Notes: generated by a model not told the origin, from the sequence alone. Counted from the first letter of the stretch, positions 43,932-53,040 are shown. The stretch is 64,000 nt of DNA from Segatella hominis (GCF_019249725.2 NZ_CP137559.1:2067501-2131500), one strand, 5' to 3'. Made by a program: numbers and translations.

Positions 43932-44813
43932 ATGAAGTACTTAGATCCTAAGGCAGACCTCACGTTCAAGAAGATATTCGGCAATCACCCTAAAAGACTG
44001 ATCAGCCTTCTGAACGCACTCCTGCCACTCAGCGAAGAGGAACAGATACACGAAATCAAGTATCTGCCCACAGAACTTGTGCCCCAGCTCGAAGGGGGCA
44101 AGAACACCATTGTGGATGTACTCTGCACAGATGTCAGCGGCAGGAAGTTCTGCGTGGAGATGCAGATGGAATGGTCTGAAGCCTTCCAGCAGCGAGTACT
44201 GTTCAATGCATCCAAGCTCTATGTGAGTCAGGCTAAAAAGGGAGGAAAATATAGTGAACTCCAACCTGTGTATTCTCTCAACCTGATAAATGATATCTTT
44301 GCGCATGATACTCCAGATTTCATCCACAACTACCGCATCGTGCACGATAAGGACAGTAATAAGGTAATCGAAGGTTTGCATTTCACCTTCATAGAACTCC
44401 CCAAGTTCACTCCACATTCCATTGCCGACAAGCGCATGATGGTATTGTGGCTCCGTTTCCTCACGGAAATCAATTCCAACACGAAGGAGATTCCTGCCGA
44501 CCTGCTTAATGATCCGGAGATAGGAAAAGCCGTAGAGGAACTGGAGATTTCCGGTTTCACTGATGCCGAACTCTGGGCCTACGACAAATTCTGGGATTCC
44601 GTAAGCGTTGAAAGAACCCTCATAGATGACAGCTACCAGAAGGGGAAGGAAGAGGGAATTGCTGAAGGCATGGAAAAGGGTAAGACAGAAGGCAAACATG
44701 AGGCCAACACAGAAACAGCACAACGTTTGCTGGCAATGGGACTTTCTGCCGAACAGGTTGCCAAAGCTACCCAGCTGCCTTTGGAAATCATTAAGAATCT
44801 AAGCAATTCATAA
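43932..44813 (+). CDS. Rpn-family PD-(D/E)XK nuclease / putative transposase, gene 1
   Basis: The protein has 293 residues from ATG 43932, chosen because gene 2 starts at the equivalent ATG; an ATG two codons upstream is possible. The nuclease core has LTFKKIFGN (10-18), IVDVLCTD near 60-67 and the VEMQM motif near 76, giving the D...ExQ pattern of recombination-promoting nucleases. The C-terminus holds charged KG/EG repeats and a helical domain (ANTETAQRLLAMGLSAEQVA). Rpn proteins promote RecA-independent recombination or act in phage defence in other bacteria. The last ~40 residues are identical to gene 2 although the cores differ. Confidence 0.85.
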   Translation: MKYLDPKADLTFKKIFGNHPKRLISLLNALLPLSEEEQIHEIKYLPTELVPQLEGGKNTIVDVLCTDVSGRKFCVEMQMEWSEAFQQRVLFNASKLYVSQAKKGGKYSELQPVYSLNLINDIFAHDTPDFIHNYRIVHDKDSNKVIEGLHFTFIELPKFTPHSIADKRMMVLWLRFLTEINSNTKEIPADLLNDPEIGKAVEELEISGFTDAELWAYDKFWDSVSVERTLIDDSYQKGKEEGIAEGMEKGKTEGKHEANTETAQRLLAMGLSAEQVAKATQLPLEIIKNLSNS

Positions 44814-44857
44814 AAATACAATAGCGGAGATGTAGATTACGAATATCACCATATAAT

Positions 44858-44902
44858 CAAGGGTCTATACGCCACCTGTTCATCGTGGCATATAGACCCT
44901 TG
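44858..44902. repeat. Hairpin repeat flanking Rpn genes, copy 2
   Basis: CAAGGGTCTATACGCCAC pairs with GTGGCATATAGACCCTTG. It lies between the two Rpn genes and can act as terminator for gene 1. Confidence 0.85.
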
Positions 44903-44960
44903 TCCTGTCACATAAAAAACGCAATCTCTAAACTTTTTCAGAAACTTTTCCCAGAAAGCT

Positions 44961-44993
44961 CTTGCGGGTTTGGAAATAAAGTCGTAACTTTGC
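44961..44993 (+). promoter_or_regulatory. Promoter of Rpn-type gene 2
   Basis: CTTG (44961-44964), 20 bp, TAACTTTGC (44985-44993). Same arrangement as for gene 1. Confidence 0.7.
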
Positions 44994-45017
44994 GGTAGCA
45001 TTTTAATATAGTTGATT

Positions 45018-45944
45018 ATGAAGCAGGTAGAAGAAAGATATATCAGCTTGCTGACCGACTTCGGTTTCAAGCGAATTTTTGGAACAGCAATGAACAAGGA
45101 TTTGCTCATTTGCTTCCTCAACAGCTTGTTTAATGGCAAACAGGTTGTGAAGGACGTATCGTATCTGAATCCAGAGCATGTCGGAGATGTCTATACCGAC
45201 CGCAGAGCCATCTTTGATGTATATTGCGAGGGCGAAAACGGCGAGAAGTTCATCGTTGAAATGCAGAATGCTTATCAGGCGTATTTCAAGGATCGCTCCC
45301 TCTTCTACTCAACCTTCCCTATCCGTGAGCAGGCACCTAAGGGGAATGACTGGGATTTCAAACTCAATCATGTCTATACCGTAGCCCTGCTCAACTTCAG
45401 CATGAACGAGGATGCATTCGACAAAGAGAAGATCCGCCATCATGTACAGTTGTGCGATACCGCTACCCACAAGGTTTTCTACGATAAGTTGGAGTTTATC
45501 TATGTAGAGATTGCCAAGTTCAACAAAACCCTTGAACAGCTGGATACGCTCTACGAGAAGTGGCTCTATGCACTGAAGAACCTCTATAAGCTTACCCAGC
45601 GCCCTAAAGAACTGTGCGACAAGGTCTTCGATCGCCTCTTTGAGGAAGCCGAAATAGCCAAGTTTACTCCGCAGGAAATGAGGGAGTATGAAGCTAGTAA
45701 GAAGGCATATCGGGATATCAAGAATTCAATTGATACGGCAAAACAAGAAGGGCTTGCTGAAGGTATAGAAATAGGCATGGAAAAGGGTATGAAGCAAGGC
45801 ATGGAAAAAGGTAGAGCAGAAGGCAAACATGAGGCCAACACAGAAACAGCACAACGATTGCTGGCAATGGGACTTTCTGCCGAACAGGTTGCCAAAGCTA
45901 CCCAGCTGCCTTTGGAAATCATTAAGAATCTAAGCAATTCATAA
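45018..45944 (+). CDS. Rpn-family PD-(D/E)XK nuclease / putative transposase, gene 2
   Basis: The protein has 308 residues from ATG 45018 (the frame opens earlier at a TTG). The N-terminal MKQVEERYISLLTDFGFKRIFG, the IFDVYCEG segment near 65 and the IVEMQNAYQ near 80 identify the more common PD-(D/E)XK/Rpn branch. The nuclease core shows little similarity to gene 1. After a longer run of KG/EG repeats (EGIEIGMEKGMKQGMEKG), the last ~40 residues and the 3' flank match gene 1 almost base for base. It stands alone under its own promoter. Confidence 0.87.
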   Translation: MKQVEERYISLLTDFGFKRIFGTAMNKDLLICFLNSLFNGKQVVKDVSYLNPEHVGDVYTDRRAIFDVYCEGENGEKFIVEMQNAYQAYFKDRSLFYSTFPIREQAPKGNDWDFKLNHVYTVALLNFSMNEDAFDKEKIRHHVQLCDTATHKVFYDKLEFIYVEIAKFNKTLEQLDTLYEKWLYALKNLYKLTQRPKELCDKVFDRLFEEAEIAKFTPQEMREYEASKKAYRDIKNSIDTAKQEGLAEGIEIGMEKGMKQGMEKGRAEGKHEANTETAQRLLAMGLSAEQVAKATQLPLEIIKNLSNS

Positions 45945-45989
45945 AAAATACAATAGCGGAGATGTAGATTTCTAATATCACCATATAAT

Positions 45990-46034
45990 CAAGGGTCTAT
46001 ACGCCACCTTGTCATCGTGGCATATAGACCCTTG
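45990..46034. repeat. Hairpin repeat flanking Rpn genes, copy 3
   Basis: Same hairpin as at 44858, located 45 bp after the gene 2 stop codon. Confidence 0.85.
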
Positions 46035-46042
46035 TCGTTTTT

Positions 46043-46136
46043 CCGTGAAGTGCGGGTGAAAGCCCCCGATGCGTATGAGTGCCAAGAAGGAGGCATTGAT
46101 GAGCATGAATATAAAACATGCAAACTGAAAGAGAAA
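46043..46136 (+). other. Possible 3' end fragment of a lost gene
   Basis: The frame TTC CGT GAA GTG... reads FREVRVKAPDAYECQEGG and continues to a stop at 46134-46136, with no start codon or upstream body. Its composition is GC-richer than the surroundings. I do not recognise it; it could be chance. Confidence 0.25.
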
Positions 46137-46205
46137 TAATACCATTAAATACCACTAAGAAAATAATTCTCCGTAATTTTGTATGGTCAATTCAAAAAAA
46201 CGACG

Positions 46206-46214
46206 TATCTTTGC
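46206..46214 (+). promoter_or_regulatory. Promoter -7 element of the antiporter gene
   Basis: TATCTTTGC, 24 bp before ATG 46238; a TTTG lies at 46178-46181 (24-bp spacing, longer than usual). It excludes the longer frame starting at 46118. Confidence 0.6.
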
Positions 46215-46237
46215 ACTTGCAAACAAAAAAAAATAGA

Positions 46238-48376
46238 ATGCCTATGCTGAACTTAACACATTACTTCCCGATAACCGACCCTACGTTGATCTTCTTCGTA
46301 GTGCTGCTCATCGTTCTCTTTGCCCCTATCATTATGGGTAAACTGCGTATTCCACACATCATTGGCATGGTGTTGGCAGGAATCGTTGTCGGCAAGTATG
46401 GACTGAATATCCTGGAACGAGACTCCTCCTTCGAACTGTTTGGAAAGGTGGGCCTCTACTACATCATGTTCCTCGCAGCCTTGGAGATGGACATGGAAGG
46501 TATGAAGAAAAACAAGTCGCGACTACTCATCTATGGCTTGCTTACCTGCTTCGTGCCGTTTACGCTCACCTATCTCATGAGCGTCAACCTGCTCCACTAC
46601 TCCACCAAGGCCTCGCTCCTCCTCAGCTGTATCATGGCTTCCAATACGCTGATAGCCTACCCGATAGTTTCGAGATACGGATTGCAGCAGAAACCGAGTG
46701 TCACGCTGAGTGTCGGGTCCAGTATGCTTTCGCTTCTGATAGCGTTGGTCATCTTAGCAGGTCTCGTTGCCTCATTTGGCGAGCATGACGGCGTACTCTT
46801 CTGGATATTCTTCGCCGCCAAGTTTGCAGCCTATTGCGGTTTTATGATATTCCTCATCCCCCGTCTTACCCGCTGGTTTCTGCGCCGCTACAGTGATGCC
46901 GTCATGCAGTTCATCTTCGTCATGGCGATGCTTTTCATGAGTGCAGCCTTGTCCCAGATAGTAGGCATCGAGGGCGTGTTCGGAGCTTTCTTTGCCGGCC
47001 TCATCCTCAACAGATACATTCCCCACGTATCTCCACTCATGAACCGCTTGGAGTTCATCGGCAATGCCCTTTTCATCCCTTATTTCCTGATAGGAGTAGG
47101 CATGCTCATCAATGTCAACCTGCTCTTCCAGGGCGGTCATATCCTCTGGGTAATCTTCTGCATCGTCTTTTTCGGAACGTTGGGCAAAGCCATAGCAGCC
47201 TATGCAGCATGCCTCGGTTTCCGCCTTCCGCTTTCCTCAGGCCACATGATGTTTGGACTCACCTCAGCCCACGCAGCCGGCAGTATCGCCATGGTCATGG
47301 TCGGAATGAATATCCTCATCGGCCCCAACACTTATCTGGTGAATGATGACATGCTCAATGGTGTGGTCATCATGATCCTCTTTACCTGCATCATCTCCTC
47401 GCTCCTCACCGACTGGTCGTCCCAGAAGATTATCCTCCGAGACAAGGAATTGCCGGAAGCTGAAGACGAGAAGAAGGGCAATGACGAGAAGATTCTCATC
47501 CCTGTGAGATACCCGGAATATGCCGACAACCTGATGGATTTGGCACTCTTAGTAAGAAATCAGAAACTGAACCGGGGACTGGTTTGTCTGAACGTGGTTT
47601 ACGATGATAAGGACATGCGATACAATCAGGAACAGGGCAGACAACTGCTCGACCATTGCAGCCAATTAGCAGCAGCTACCGATGTGATGACCCAGACGCA
47701 GGTTCGTATTGCGGCCAACATCGCCAATGGCATCAAGCATGCTTTCAACGAGTTCCAATGCTCAGAGATTATCATCGGCATGCACATGCATCCGGAGCGT
47801 TCTCCGAAATTCTGGGGCGAATTCCATCAGAGCCTTTTCAATGGTTTGAGCCGACAGATTATCATGGCTCGCGTCATACAACCATTGAATACGATACGCA
47901 GAATCCAAGTAGCCGTGCCATCACGAGCAGAGTTTGAACCAGGCTTTTACCGCTGGCTTGAACGCCTCAGCCGAATGGCAGGAAATCTCGACTGTCGTAT
48001 CCAGTTTCATGGTCGCACCGAAACCTTGGCGCTCATCAATGAGTACATACAGAACCGCCATCATGAAGTGCGTGCCGACTATGCCTTGATGAACCATTGG
48101 AACGAAATGCCACAGTTGGCAGCCCAGATTTCCAACGACCACATGTTGGTAGTGATTACCGCCCGCAAGGGAACAGTATCCTACAAGACCGCCCTGGAAC
48201 GTCTGCCAGAGGAAATCACCCGCTTCTTCTCGGGCACCAATCTGATGATTATCTTCCCAGACCAGTATGGCGATTCATCCGGTGATCAACTTACCTTCGC
48301 AGAGCCACAGCATCAGGAGGAAATCAGTGCTTACGAGGCATTCAGTCAATGGATCAGAAAGAAAATGAGACGATAA
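46238..48376 (+). CDS. CPA2-family cation:proton antiporter with C-terminal universal stress-type domain
   Basis: The protein has 712 residues from ATG 46238 (a Met two codons later is also possible). About 12-13 hydrophobic helices fill residues 10-405, with the CPA2 hallmarks GKLRIPHIIGMVLAGIVVG near 37 and GVFGAFFAGLILNRYIP near 248. The C-terminal ~280 residues are soluble and resemble two degenerate universal stress protein folds (EKILIPVRYPEYADNLMDLALLV; SRQIIMARVIQPLNTIRRIQVAVPSR). It probably exchanges Na+ or K+ for H+ across the inner membrane. It is a single gene with a strong terminator. Confidence 0.88.
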   Translation: MPMLNLTHYFPITDPTLIFFVVLLIVLFAPIIMGKLRIPHIIGMVLAGIVVGKYGLNILERDSSFELFGKVGLYYIMFLAALEMDMEGMKKNKSRLLIYGLLTCFVPFTLTYLMSVNLLHYSTKASLLLSCIMASNTLIAYPIVSRYGLQQKPSVTLSVGSSMLSLLIALVILAGLVASFGEHDGVLFWIFFAAKFAAYCGFMIFLIPRLTRWFLRRYSDAVMQFIFVMAMLFMSAALSQIVGIEGVFGAFFAGLILNRYIPHVSPLMNRLEFIGNALFIPYFLIGVGMLINVNLLFQGGHILWVIFCIVFFGTLGKAIAAYAACLGFRLPLSSGHMMFGLTSAHAAGSIAMVMVGMNILIGPNTYLVNDDMLNGVVIMILFTCIISSLLTDWSSQKIILRDKELPEAEDEKKGNDEKILIPVRYPEYADNLMDLALLVRNQKLNRGLVCLNVVYDDKDMRYNQEQGRQLLDHCSQLAAATDVMTQTQVRIAANIANGIKHAFNEFQCSEIIIGMHMHPERSPKFWGEFHQSLFNGLSRQIIMARVIQPLNTIRRIQVAVPSRAEFEPGFYRWLERLSRMAGNLDCRIQFHGRTETLALINEYIQNRHHEVRADYALMNHWNEMPQLAAQISNDHMLVVITARKGTVSYKTALERLPEEITRFFSGTNLMIIFPDQYGDSSGDQLTFAEPQHQEEISAYEAFSQWIRKKMRR

Positions 48377-48410
48377 AAATGAGAAATGAATAAAAAGGCT
48401 AAAGATAAGA

Positions 48411-48450
48411 AAAAGGTGTACGCCCCTCGCAATGAGGACGTACACCTTTT
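48411..48450. terminator. Bidirectional terminator
   Basis: AAAGGTGTACG pairs with CGTACACCTTT, flanking a CCCTCGCAATGAGG inner hairpin, with T/A-rich ends. It separates the antiporter from the converging amidase gene and marks the left edge of the island. Confidence 0.85.
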
Positions 48451-48453
48451 ATT

Positions 48454-48885
48454 TTATTTCTCACTTCCTTTCTCAAAATAGGGAACTAATTCCTTCTTTA
48501 CATCGAAGCAAGGACAGGCTTTGGCGGAAAACTCGTTGTGACCGTGGATGGTGGCGTGAGGGAATTCCTCCTTCAGCTGAGTGATGAGATCCAGCAGGGC
48601 AGCCTTCTGTTCAATGGTTCGGGTATCCTTTGGCTTGCCATCCTTGGATAAGCCGCCGATGTAGCAGATGCCGATGCTGATAGCATTGTGCCCCTTGCAA
48701 TGGGCACCGATTTCAGACAAAGAACGGCCTACGTGAATGTCGCCGTTGCGGTAGATAACAAAATGATAACCGATCTTTCTGAAACCGCGCGCTCTGTGCC
48801 AGCGGTCGATGTCGGCAACTGTGTAGTCCTTATCTTCTTTGGTAGCACTACAATGAATGATGATTTCCTTGATAATACGCTTCAT
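48454..48885 (-). CDS. N-acetylmuramoyl-L-alanine amidase (T7-lysozyme-like, Amidase_2)
   Basis: The protein has 143 residues. It cleaves the amide bond between muramic acid and L-Ala in peptidoglycan. Zn ligands of the T7-lysozyme type are visible: His in IIHCSAT (11), His in HGHNEF (near 115) and Cys in CPCFDV (near 123). Residues GYHFVIYRNG and HCKGHN match the family. There is no signal peptide, as usual for this phage-like group. It belongs to the Bacteroidales DUF3987/HU/smalltalk cassette and lies 16 bp after the DUF5675 gene. Confidence 0.93.
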   Translation of the reverse strand: MKRIIKEIIIHCSATKEDKDYTVADIDRWHRARGFRKIGYHFVIYRNGDIHVGRSLSEIGAHCKGHNAISIGICYIGGLSKDGKPKDTRTIEQKAALLDLITQLKEEFPHATIHGHNEFSAKACPCFDVKKELVPYFEKGSEK

Positions 48886-48901
48886 GATATAAAATTAAAT
48901 A

Positions 48902-49375
48902 TTAGAAAAGATATACAGAACTCAGAGGGATTTCATTCTGCTCAATGTCCTGAATAATCAGCCTGATCTCTTCACCTTTCCCTATAGCTCCTTCCAATAC
49001 CTTATAGAGATCAAGGTAGCAATCTAATGTATGAAGCAACAGACCTGCTGGACCAGCCTTCCCGATGATAATACTACCATGTTTCAGCGTGAAAGCCCCA
49101 TTGCCAGGCATGAAGAACGGGATGCGAGATGCAGTCTTTATGGGGCGGGCGTCTATCTTTCTAATCACAGGAACATTGATAAGCTCCTTATCAATCGGAG
49201 ATTCCATCCATTTCTTCCTGTAATTTTTGTTAAACATGATTTCAACCTTGTATTCACCGGCAGGCAAATGGCGAGTAGGATGCTCCAATGTTCTATACTC
49301 AAGCATTCCTTCTACAAGTATAGTACCCATTAAGCCCCAGGGAGAACCAATTTGACGATAAATATTTATTTCCAT
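48902..49375 (-). CDS. DUF5675-like protein
   Basis: The protein has 157 residues. It is cytoplasmic by sequence, without signal peptide. Features typical of DUF5675 are TLEHPTRHLPAGEYKVEI (30-47), SRIPFFMPGNGAFTLKHGSIIIG (about 83-105) and LLLHTLDCYLDL. The same family occurs next to amidases in phage-like modules, where an L,D-peptidase or lysis role has been suggested but not shown. It is probably co-transcribed with the amidase. Confidence 0.75.
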   Translation of the reverse strand: MEINIYRQIGSPWGLMGTILVEGMLEYRTLEHPTRHLPAGEYKVEIMFNKNYRKKWMESPIDKELINVPVIRKIDARPIKTASRIPFFMPGNGAFTLKHGSIIIGKAGPAGLLLHTLDCYLDLYKVLEGAIGKGEEIRLIIQDIEQNEIPLSSVYLF

Positions 49376-49397
49376 GATTTTAAAATTTTGAAAGTGA

Positions 49398-49425
49398 TAT
49401 TCGGGGGAAGTGTATCCCCCGAATA
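49398..49425. terminator. Perfect hairpin with CCCCCGAA arms
   Basis: TATTCGGGGG (49398-49407) pairs with CCCCCGAATA (49416-49425), followed by ATTTTG. It lies at the 3' side of the DUF3987-type gene and next to GACC element A. Confidence 0.7.
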
Positions 49426-49426
49426 A

Positions 49427-49465
49427 TTTTGACCGGAAATTACCATGACCTTAATGACCACTTTA
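49427..49465 (+). repeat. GACC element, copy A
   Basis: TTTTGACC, 11 nt, TGACC, 3 nt, ATGACC. The spacing equals that of copy C (62455-62487). The right end overlaps the stop codon region of the DUF3987-type gene. Confidence 0.8.
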
Positions 49466-51997
49466 TATTGTAGCAGTTATTTTTTGGTAATGCTTGTCTT
49501 TCAGTATAACTATCAATCCCTGCTTTCGCCAGTTCTTCAGCATTTGTCTTGCCGTCTCATTCGTTACACTGGCTCCCTTCATGGCAATGCTCTGTTGTAG
49601 AGCCTGTTCAAATGTGAAGTTGGTATCCAAGCGTTCAAAGATAGAATCATTCTTGCCACGATGGGAACGTTCGGAAATAACAGAACGACTGCGATATGTT
49701 TTGGAAGTGAATGCTTCCTCTATGCGCTGGCGGAAGTAATAGAGTGCATTATCCAACTGATAATCGGCAAGGACATTGAAGGCTGCAAGCATGGTTGGTG
49801 TCTGCGTCTTGACAATCATGTCTCTCCATAACTGCGGATCTTCCTTCAACCGCTTCTCTGCTCCGTTCAGTCCATGCTTCTGAATCAGCTGCTCTGCCAC
49901 TTTGCAGAGCATGATGCAAGTCATCATTCTCATGGTGGTAGGACAGATACGGAAACGCTGACGGGCTTTCACCATATCATCATTCTTCATGGTCTCCATT
50001 CGTATCTGCTCCAGCCAATCACGGCCTTTCTGTTCCAGTTTAGGCAGTTCCACCTCGCCACTCATCAGAGGCAGAAGATGGGCTACCATCTGAATACGCT
50101 CTTTCTGACGCTCAGTCAGCACATGAAGATTGTCGGTGAGTGGCGTGAAGGTATTATCAGGAGTTCGAGCCACGACAATACGGCTTTGGAAACCATCCGT
50201 ATAATTGCTGACCACTCGGTAAAGTGCATCCGGCGTTCCGCACATCACCACGTTCCACAACAGATGTTCGATGTGAACATTCACCGCATCCGCACTTCTC
50301 GCCTCTCGTTCATAGCTCGTTCCGTCGTAAGCCTGTCGGAGCATCACAGAGAAATCGCTCATGGCCGATTTCCATTTCTGTGCCACGGTATCGGCCTCTG
50401 GAGTGAAGGAGAAGGCGTGCTTGCCCTCGGTGTTAGCCAGACGTTCTGCGAGATTGGCCACAGTATTGTTCAGCGTCAGACATCTTACAGGAAGCTTAGG
50501 CTCTTCCGGCTGCTCCTTCTTATTCTTTGCAGCCCGCTTCTTGGCTCTCCATTCATCCTCTTTCTGCTGATACATTTTATCCATGTCCTTCACTTCTTTC
50601 AGCCAGGAATCCACCACAGGGTCAATGCTTCCCTTGCCAGAGGCAAAATCACCAGCAATGTAGGAAATGAGGTTGAGAGAGTTCATTTTACTATGCACAG
50701 ACACTTTCACTCCAGTAGCCAACGCACCGATGATTGGGCAGATGGCAGAGATAACAGGCATAGCCAAGAATGGACCAACTGCATCAACAGATTCCTTGAC
50801 ACCCAGCGGCAACTTAGGCAGAGCATTATAGTAAAACTGGTCATCCTGTGCATTGATTTCATCAAGTGCATTGATGAAAGCTTCATCGTCTTCATCCGTT
50901 CCTCCAGACGCAGCCTTTTTCAACTTCTCCTGTCTAATGGCAGCCAATACGTCTTTCAGGCGTTTCGGCATTTGCGTGATTTTCTCATTCAGTGCCGAGT
51001 TGATGCAAGCCATCTTCTCCTGATCAGGGAAACCATCGTAGCAGGGAATCACCTGAGCCATCAGATTGCGGTCGAAACCGCAGATATGACGGAGATTAAC
51101 GGCAAGCTCGAAAGTCAATGTGTTGCGATTGGATTTCACGGGTTCCTGACCGTCATTATACATCTGCCACCATTTGGCGATGATGTCGGAATAAGGAATG
51201 CCAAGATATTTGAGATCAGATGGGGCTGAAACTTTGGGAGTTCCAGCAGATGAGTTTGAAGTTCCACTCTTTGCAGCTGCAACTGCTGAAGTAGCTACCT
51301 TTTCTTTCTTGCCAGCAGCCGAAGCGTTTCCGCCAAAAGTCGTAGCAGAGGCGTTCTGTATCGGATTTTCCCAAGGTTTATAATGCTTGTTGGCTTTATG
51401 AGCACCTTCTGGCAGTTCCTCCTGCCCATATTTCTCTCGTTCCTCCAAAACCTTTGCTTCAGCTGCCACAGCAGCCTCGTCATAAGCATCCTGAAAGAGA
51501 TGCGGCGAGAGGAAAAGCAAGTCTTCATCATCCGAAGTGGTGGTGAAGTAAACCCGGTTGATGTCGTGAGCCGACGTATCCATTTCGCATTTCAGCATTG
51601 TAGCAATCCTCACCTGATTCTCCAAGATGGTCTTGCCCTTTTCACGCTCAAACACCGCATGACCGCCCTGTCTTGCGCTCCTTTCCAACATCAGAAGTCC
51701 GTATTTGCCCGGCTCCTTCAGCAGCAGCTTGGCAGCTTGGGCAAAAGCCTCTGGTTCATCCATATCAAATCCGAAAGCCGAACTTGGCAGTTTCATGCCT
51801 TTCACTACGCCCTGCGGATAATGCCCGGAGTAATTGAATTGTATCAGTCTGCGTTTCGCAGCATCGCTTCCGGCACGAGCCTGACGCAAATTCGCCTTCT
51901 GCTCTTTGCTTCCACGCAGCTGCTTATATTCCTCTTCCGAGGTGATGGGACGGGCAACCTTGTGCCCGTTCTCCACCTTAATTAAATAACTGCTCAT
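49463..51997 (-). CDS. DUF3987 / VirE-N-type primase-helicase-like protein
   Basis: The protein has 844 residues. The N-terminal part (~30-190) resembles the VirE N-terminal/BT4734-type domain (QFNYSGHYPQGVVKG, GKYGLLMLERSARQGGHAVFER). An Ala/Ser-rich linker (~210-255) precedes the DUF3987 region (~380-790) with a Walker-A-like GDFASGKGS near 450, and TPEADTVAQKWKSAMSDFSVMLRQAYDGTSYERE near 540-575. Such proteins are found in almost every Bacteroidales genome next to HU-like, smalltalk and amidase genes; a primase/helicase role is proposed from folds only. Upstream are two small genes on the same strand and a direct-repeat promoter region. Confidence 0.82.
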   Translation of the reverse strand: MSSYLIKVENGHKVARPITSEEEYKQLRGSKEQKANLRQARAGSDAAKRRLIQFNYSGHYPQGVVKGMKLPSSAFGFDMDEPEAFAQAAKLLLKEPGKYGLLMLERSARQGGHAVFEREKGKTILENQVRIATMLKCEMDTSAHDINRVYFTTTSDDEDLLFLSPHLFQDAYDEAAVAAEAKVLEEREKYGQEELPEGAHKANKHYKPWENPIQNASATTFGGNASAAGKKEKVATSAVAAAKSGTSNSSAGTPKVSAPSDLKYLGIPYSDIIAKWWQMYNDGQEPVKSNRNTLTFELAVNLRHICGFDRNLMAQVIPCYDGFPDQEKMACINSALNEKITQMPKRLKDVLAAIRQEKLKKAASGGTDEDDEAFINALDEINAQDDQFYYNALPKLPLGVKESVDAVGPFLAMPVISAICPIIGALATGVKVSVHSKMNSLNLISYIAGDFASGKGSIDPVVDSWLKEVKDMDKMYQQKEDEWRAKKRAAKNKKEQPEEPKLPVRCLTLNNTVANLAERLANTEGKHAFSFTPEADTVAQKWKSAMSDFSVMLRQAYDGTSYEREARSADAVNVHIEHLLWNVVMCGTPDALYRVVSNYTDGFQSRIVVARTPDNTFTPLTDNLHVLTERQKERIQMVAHLLPLMSGEVELPKLEQKGRDWLEQIRMETMKNDDMVKARQRFRICPTTMRMMTCIMLCKVAEQLIQKHGLNGAEKRLKEDPQLWRDMIVKTQTPTMLAAFNVLADYQLDNALYYFRQRIEEAFTSKTYRSRSVISERSHRGKNDSIFERLDTNFTFEQALQQSIAMKGASVTNETARQMLKNWRKQGLIVILKDKHYQKITATI

Positions 51998-52021
51998 TCT
52001 GTTTCGTTCTTCATGTTTTAG

Positions 52022-52055
52022 TTCTACAATGTTTATTTAGTTTCTACAATGTTTA
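52022..52055. repeat. Direct repeat TTCTACAATGTTTA upstream of the DUF3987-type gene
   Basis: Two copies, 52022-52035 and 52042-52055, with a 20-bp period (two DNA turns), 25 bp upstream of the gene. It could be a regulator binding site. Confidence 0.6.
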
Positions 52056-52079
52056 AAAATATTTATCGCATAAACAAAC

Positions 52080-52499
52080 TTACTGCTTCAACTGTAGCTC
52101 TACTACGGCATTGGCAGCCTCTCTTGCTTCCTTTACGAGCGCCTTGCCGATATTGACCCCCTCGTCACTATACACCTTGAGGGTAAGTTGCACGGCATTA
52201 TCCTTCGTCTTGCTCACACGTCCGTGAGCCAATTTCTTGATAAGTTTAGACTGAGAGCGCGGCTTCGCTTTCGCAACGAAATCGAATGTGCCGTCGCTCA
52301 ACTGCTGGGCAACGCCCTGTGAACGGAACCCAGGCACTTGGTCTCTCACGCCCTGCTGGTCAGGTGTAAAGAGAAAACACTTTCTCTCGTCATAGAAAGC
52401 CACACCGCCCAACTGTACATGATTGCAACCGTTATTCTGTTGCACCTGCTCGCAACCATTATTCTGCTGGTTGCAGTTTTTAGAATTATCTTTGTTCAT
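52080..52499 (-). CDS. Hypothetical protein of the DUF3987 cassette
   Basis: The protein has 139 residues from ATG 52499; the longer frame begins in the preceding 3' UTR. The N-terminus has a duplicated Asn/Gln/Cys motif (QQNNGC at about 11-16 and 20-25). The remainder (VAFYDERKCFLFTPDQQGVRDQVPGF...ALVKEAREAANAVVELQLKQ) is soluble. No family is recognised. It lies between the DUF3987-type gene and the small OB-like gene on the same strand, so probably belongs to their operon. Confidence 0.6.
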   Translation of the reverse strand: MNKDNSKNCNQQNNGCEQVQQNNGCNHVQLGGVAFYDERKCFLFTPDQQGVRDQVPGFRSQGVAQQLSDGTFDFVAKAKPRSQSKLIKKLAHGRVSKTKDNAVQLTLKVYSDEGVNIGKALVKEAREAANAVVELQLKQ

Positions 52500-52649
52500 A
52501 TCTGAATTGAAATTTACGAGGAGAAACATCAGGAATGTTGCGCGCTTTACTTAAGAAAATCCTCCGTCTGTCCCAACTCAGATTAATAACTTGTTCCAGA
52601 ACCCTCGCAGCCTTTCTCCCTGCGAAGCTCTTTTTACCTTTTTACTTTT

Positions 52650-52931
52650 TTACCCTTTTACCTTTTCAATGTCCGTAACGAGAATATCCTGATAAACCTG
52701 ACCATTGTGCTCATGGGTAGTAAAGCGGAGCGTAACAGCCACCAAATCGCCAGGATAGAATTTGCACTGAGCCGCATTCCCCAGCATTGCCGCAGCGTAC
52801 TGGTTCTCATACTTGCCACCCATCTCCTGCAACACGATGTTGCACTTCATCATCTGACCGTTTTCACTCTTCTGACTCTGTACAGCGAAAGGCTCGCCCT
52901 GCTGCACCACTCGCATAATTTTTGTTTCCAT
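52650..52931 (-). CDS. Small OB-fold-like hypothetical protein
   Basis: The protein has 93 residues from ATG 52931 (METKIMRVV). Predicted beta strands (KCNIVLQEMGGKYENQYAAAML, FYPGDLVAVTLRFTTHE, VYQDILVTDI) suggest an OB-like barrel as in small nucleic-acid-binding proteins. This is inference. The stop codon is supplied by a GTAAAA-type heptamer run (about 52632-52665). Its promoter is at 53005, making it the first gene of the minus-strand cassette operon. Confidence 0.6.
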   Translation of the reverse strand: METKIMRVVQQGEPFAVQSQKSENGQMMKCNIVLQEMGGKYENQYAAAMLGNAAQCKFYPGDLVAVTLRFTTHEHNGQVYQDILVTDIEKVKG

Positions 52932-53004
52932 AATAAAAAGAAACAAGACCTCGCCTTCCTTTTAAGGCTCATTAGTTCAAGCTCCGATCTTGCTGAAAGC
53001 TGGT

Positions 53005-53013
53005 GCAAAGATA
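53005..53013 (-). promoter_or_regulatory. Promoter -7 element of the cassette operon
   Basis: TATCTTTGC on the minus strand with an ATTG (TTTG-like) 20 bp upstream at 53037-53034, 74 bp before ATG 52931. The -33 region touches the TTTGGGAAA repeat cluster. Confidence 0.7.
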
Positions 53014-53040
53014 CGGCAGCTATCTGAGGGAAACAATCGT

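Noticed and set aside
49874..51229. 451-codon plus-strand frame
   Set aside because: It is antisense to the DUF3987-type gene and has no recognisable domain.
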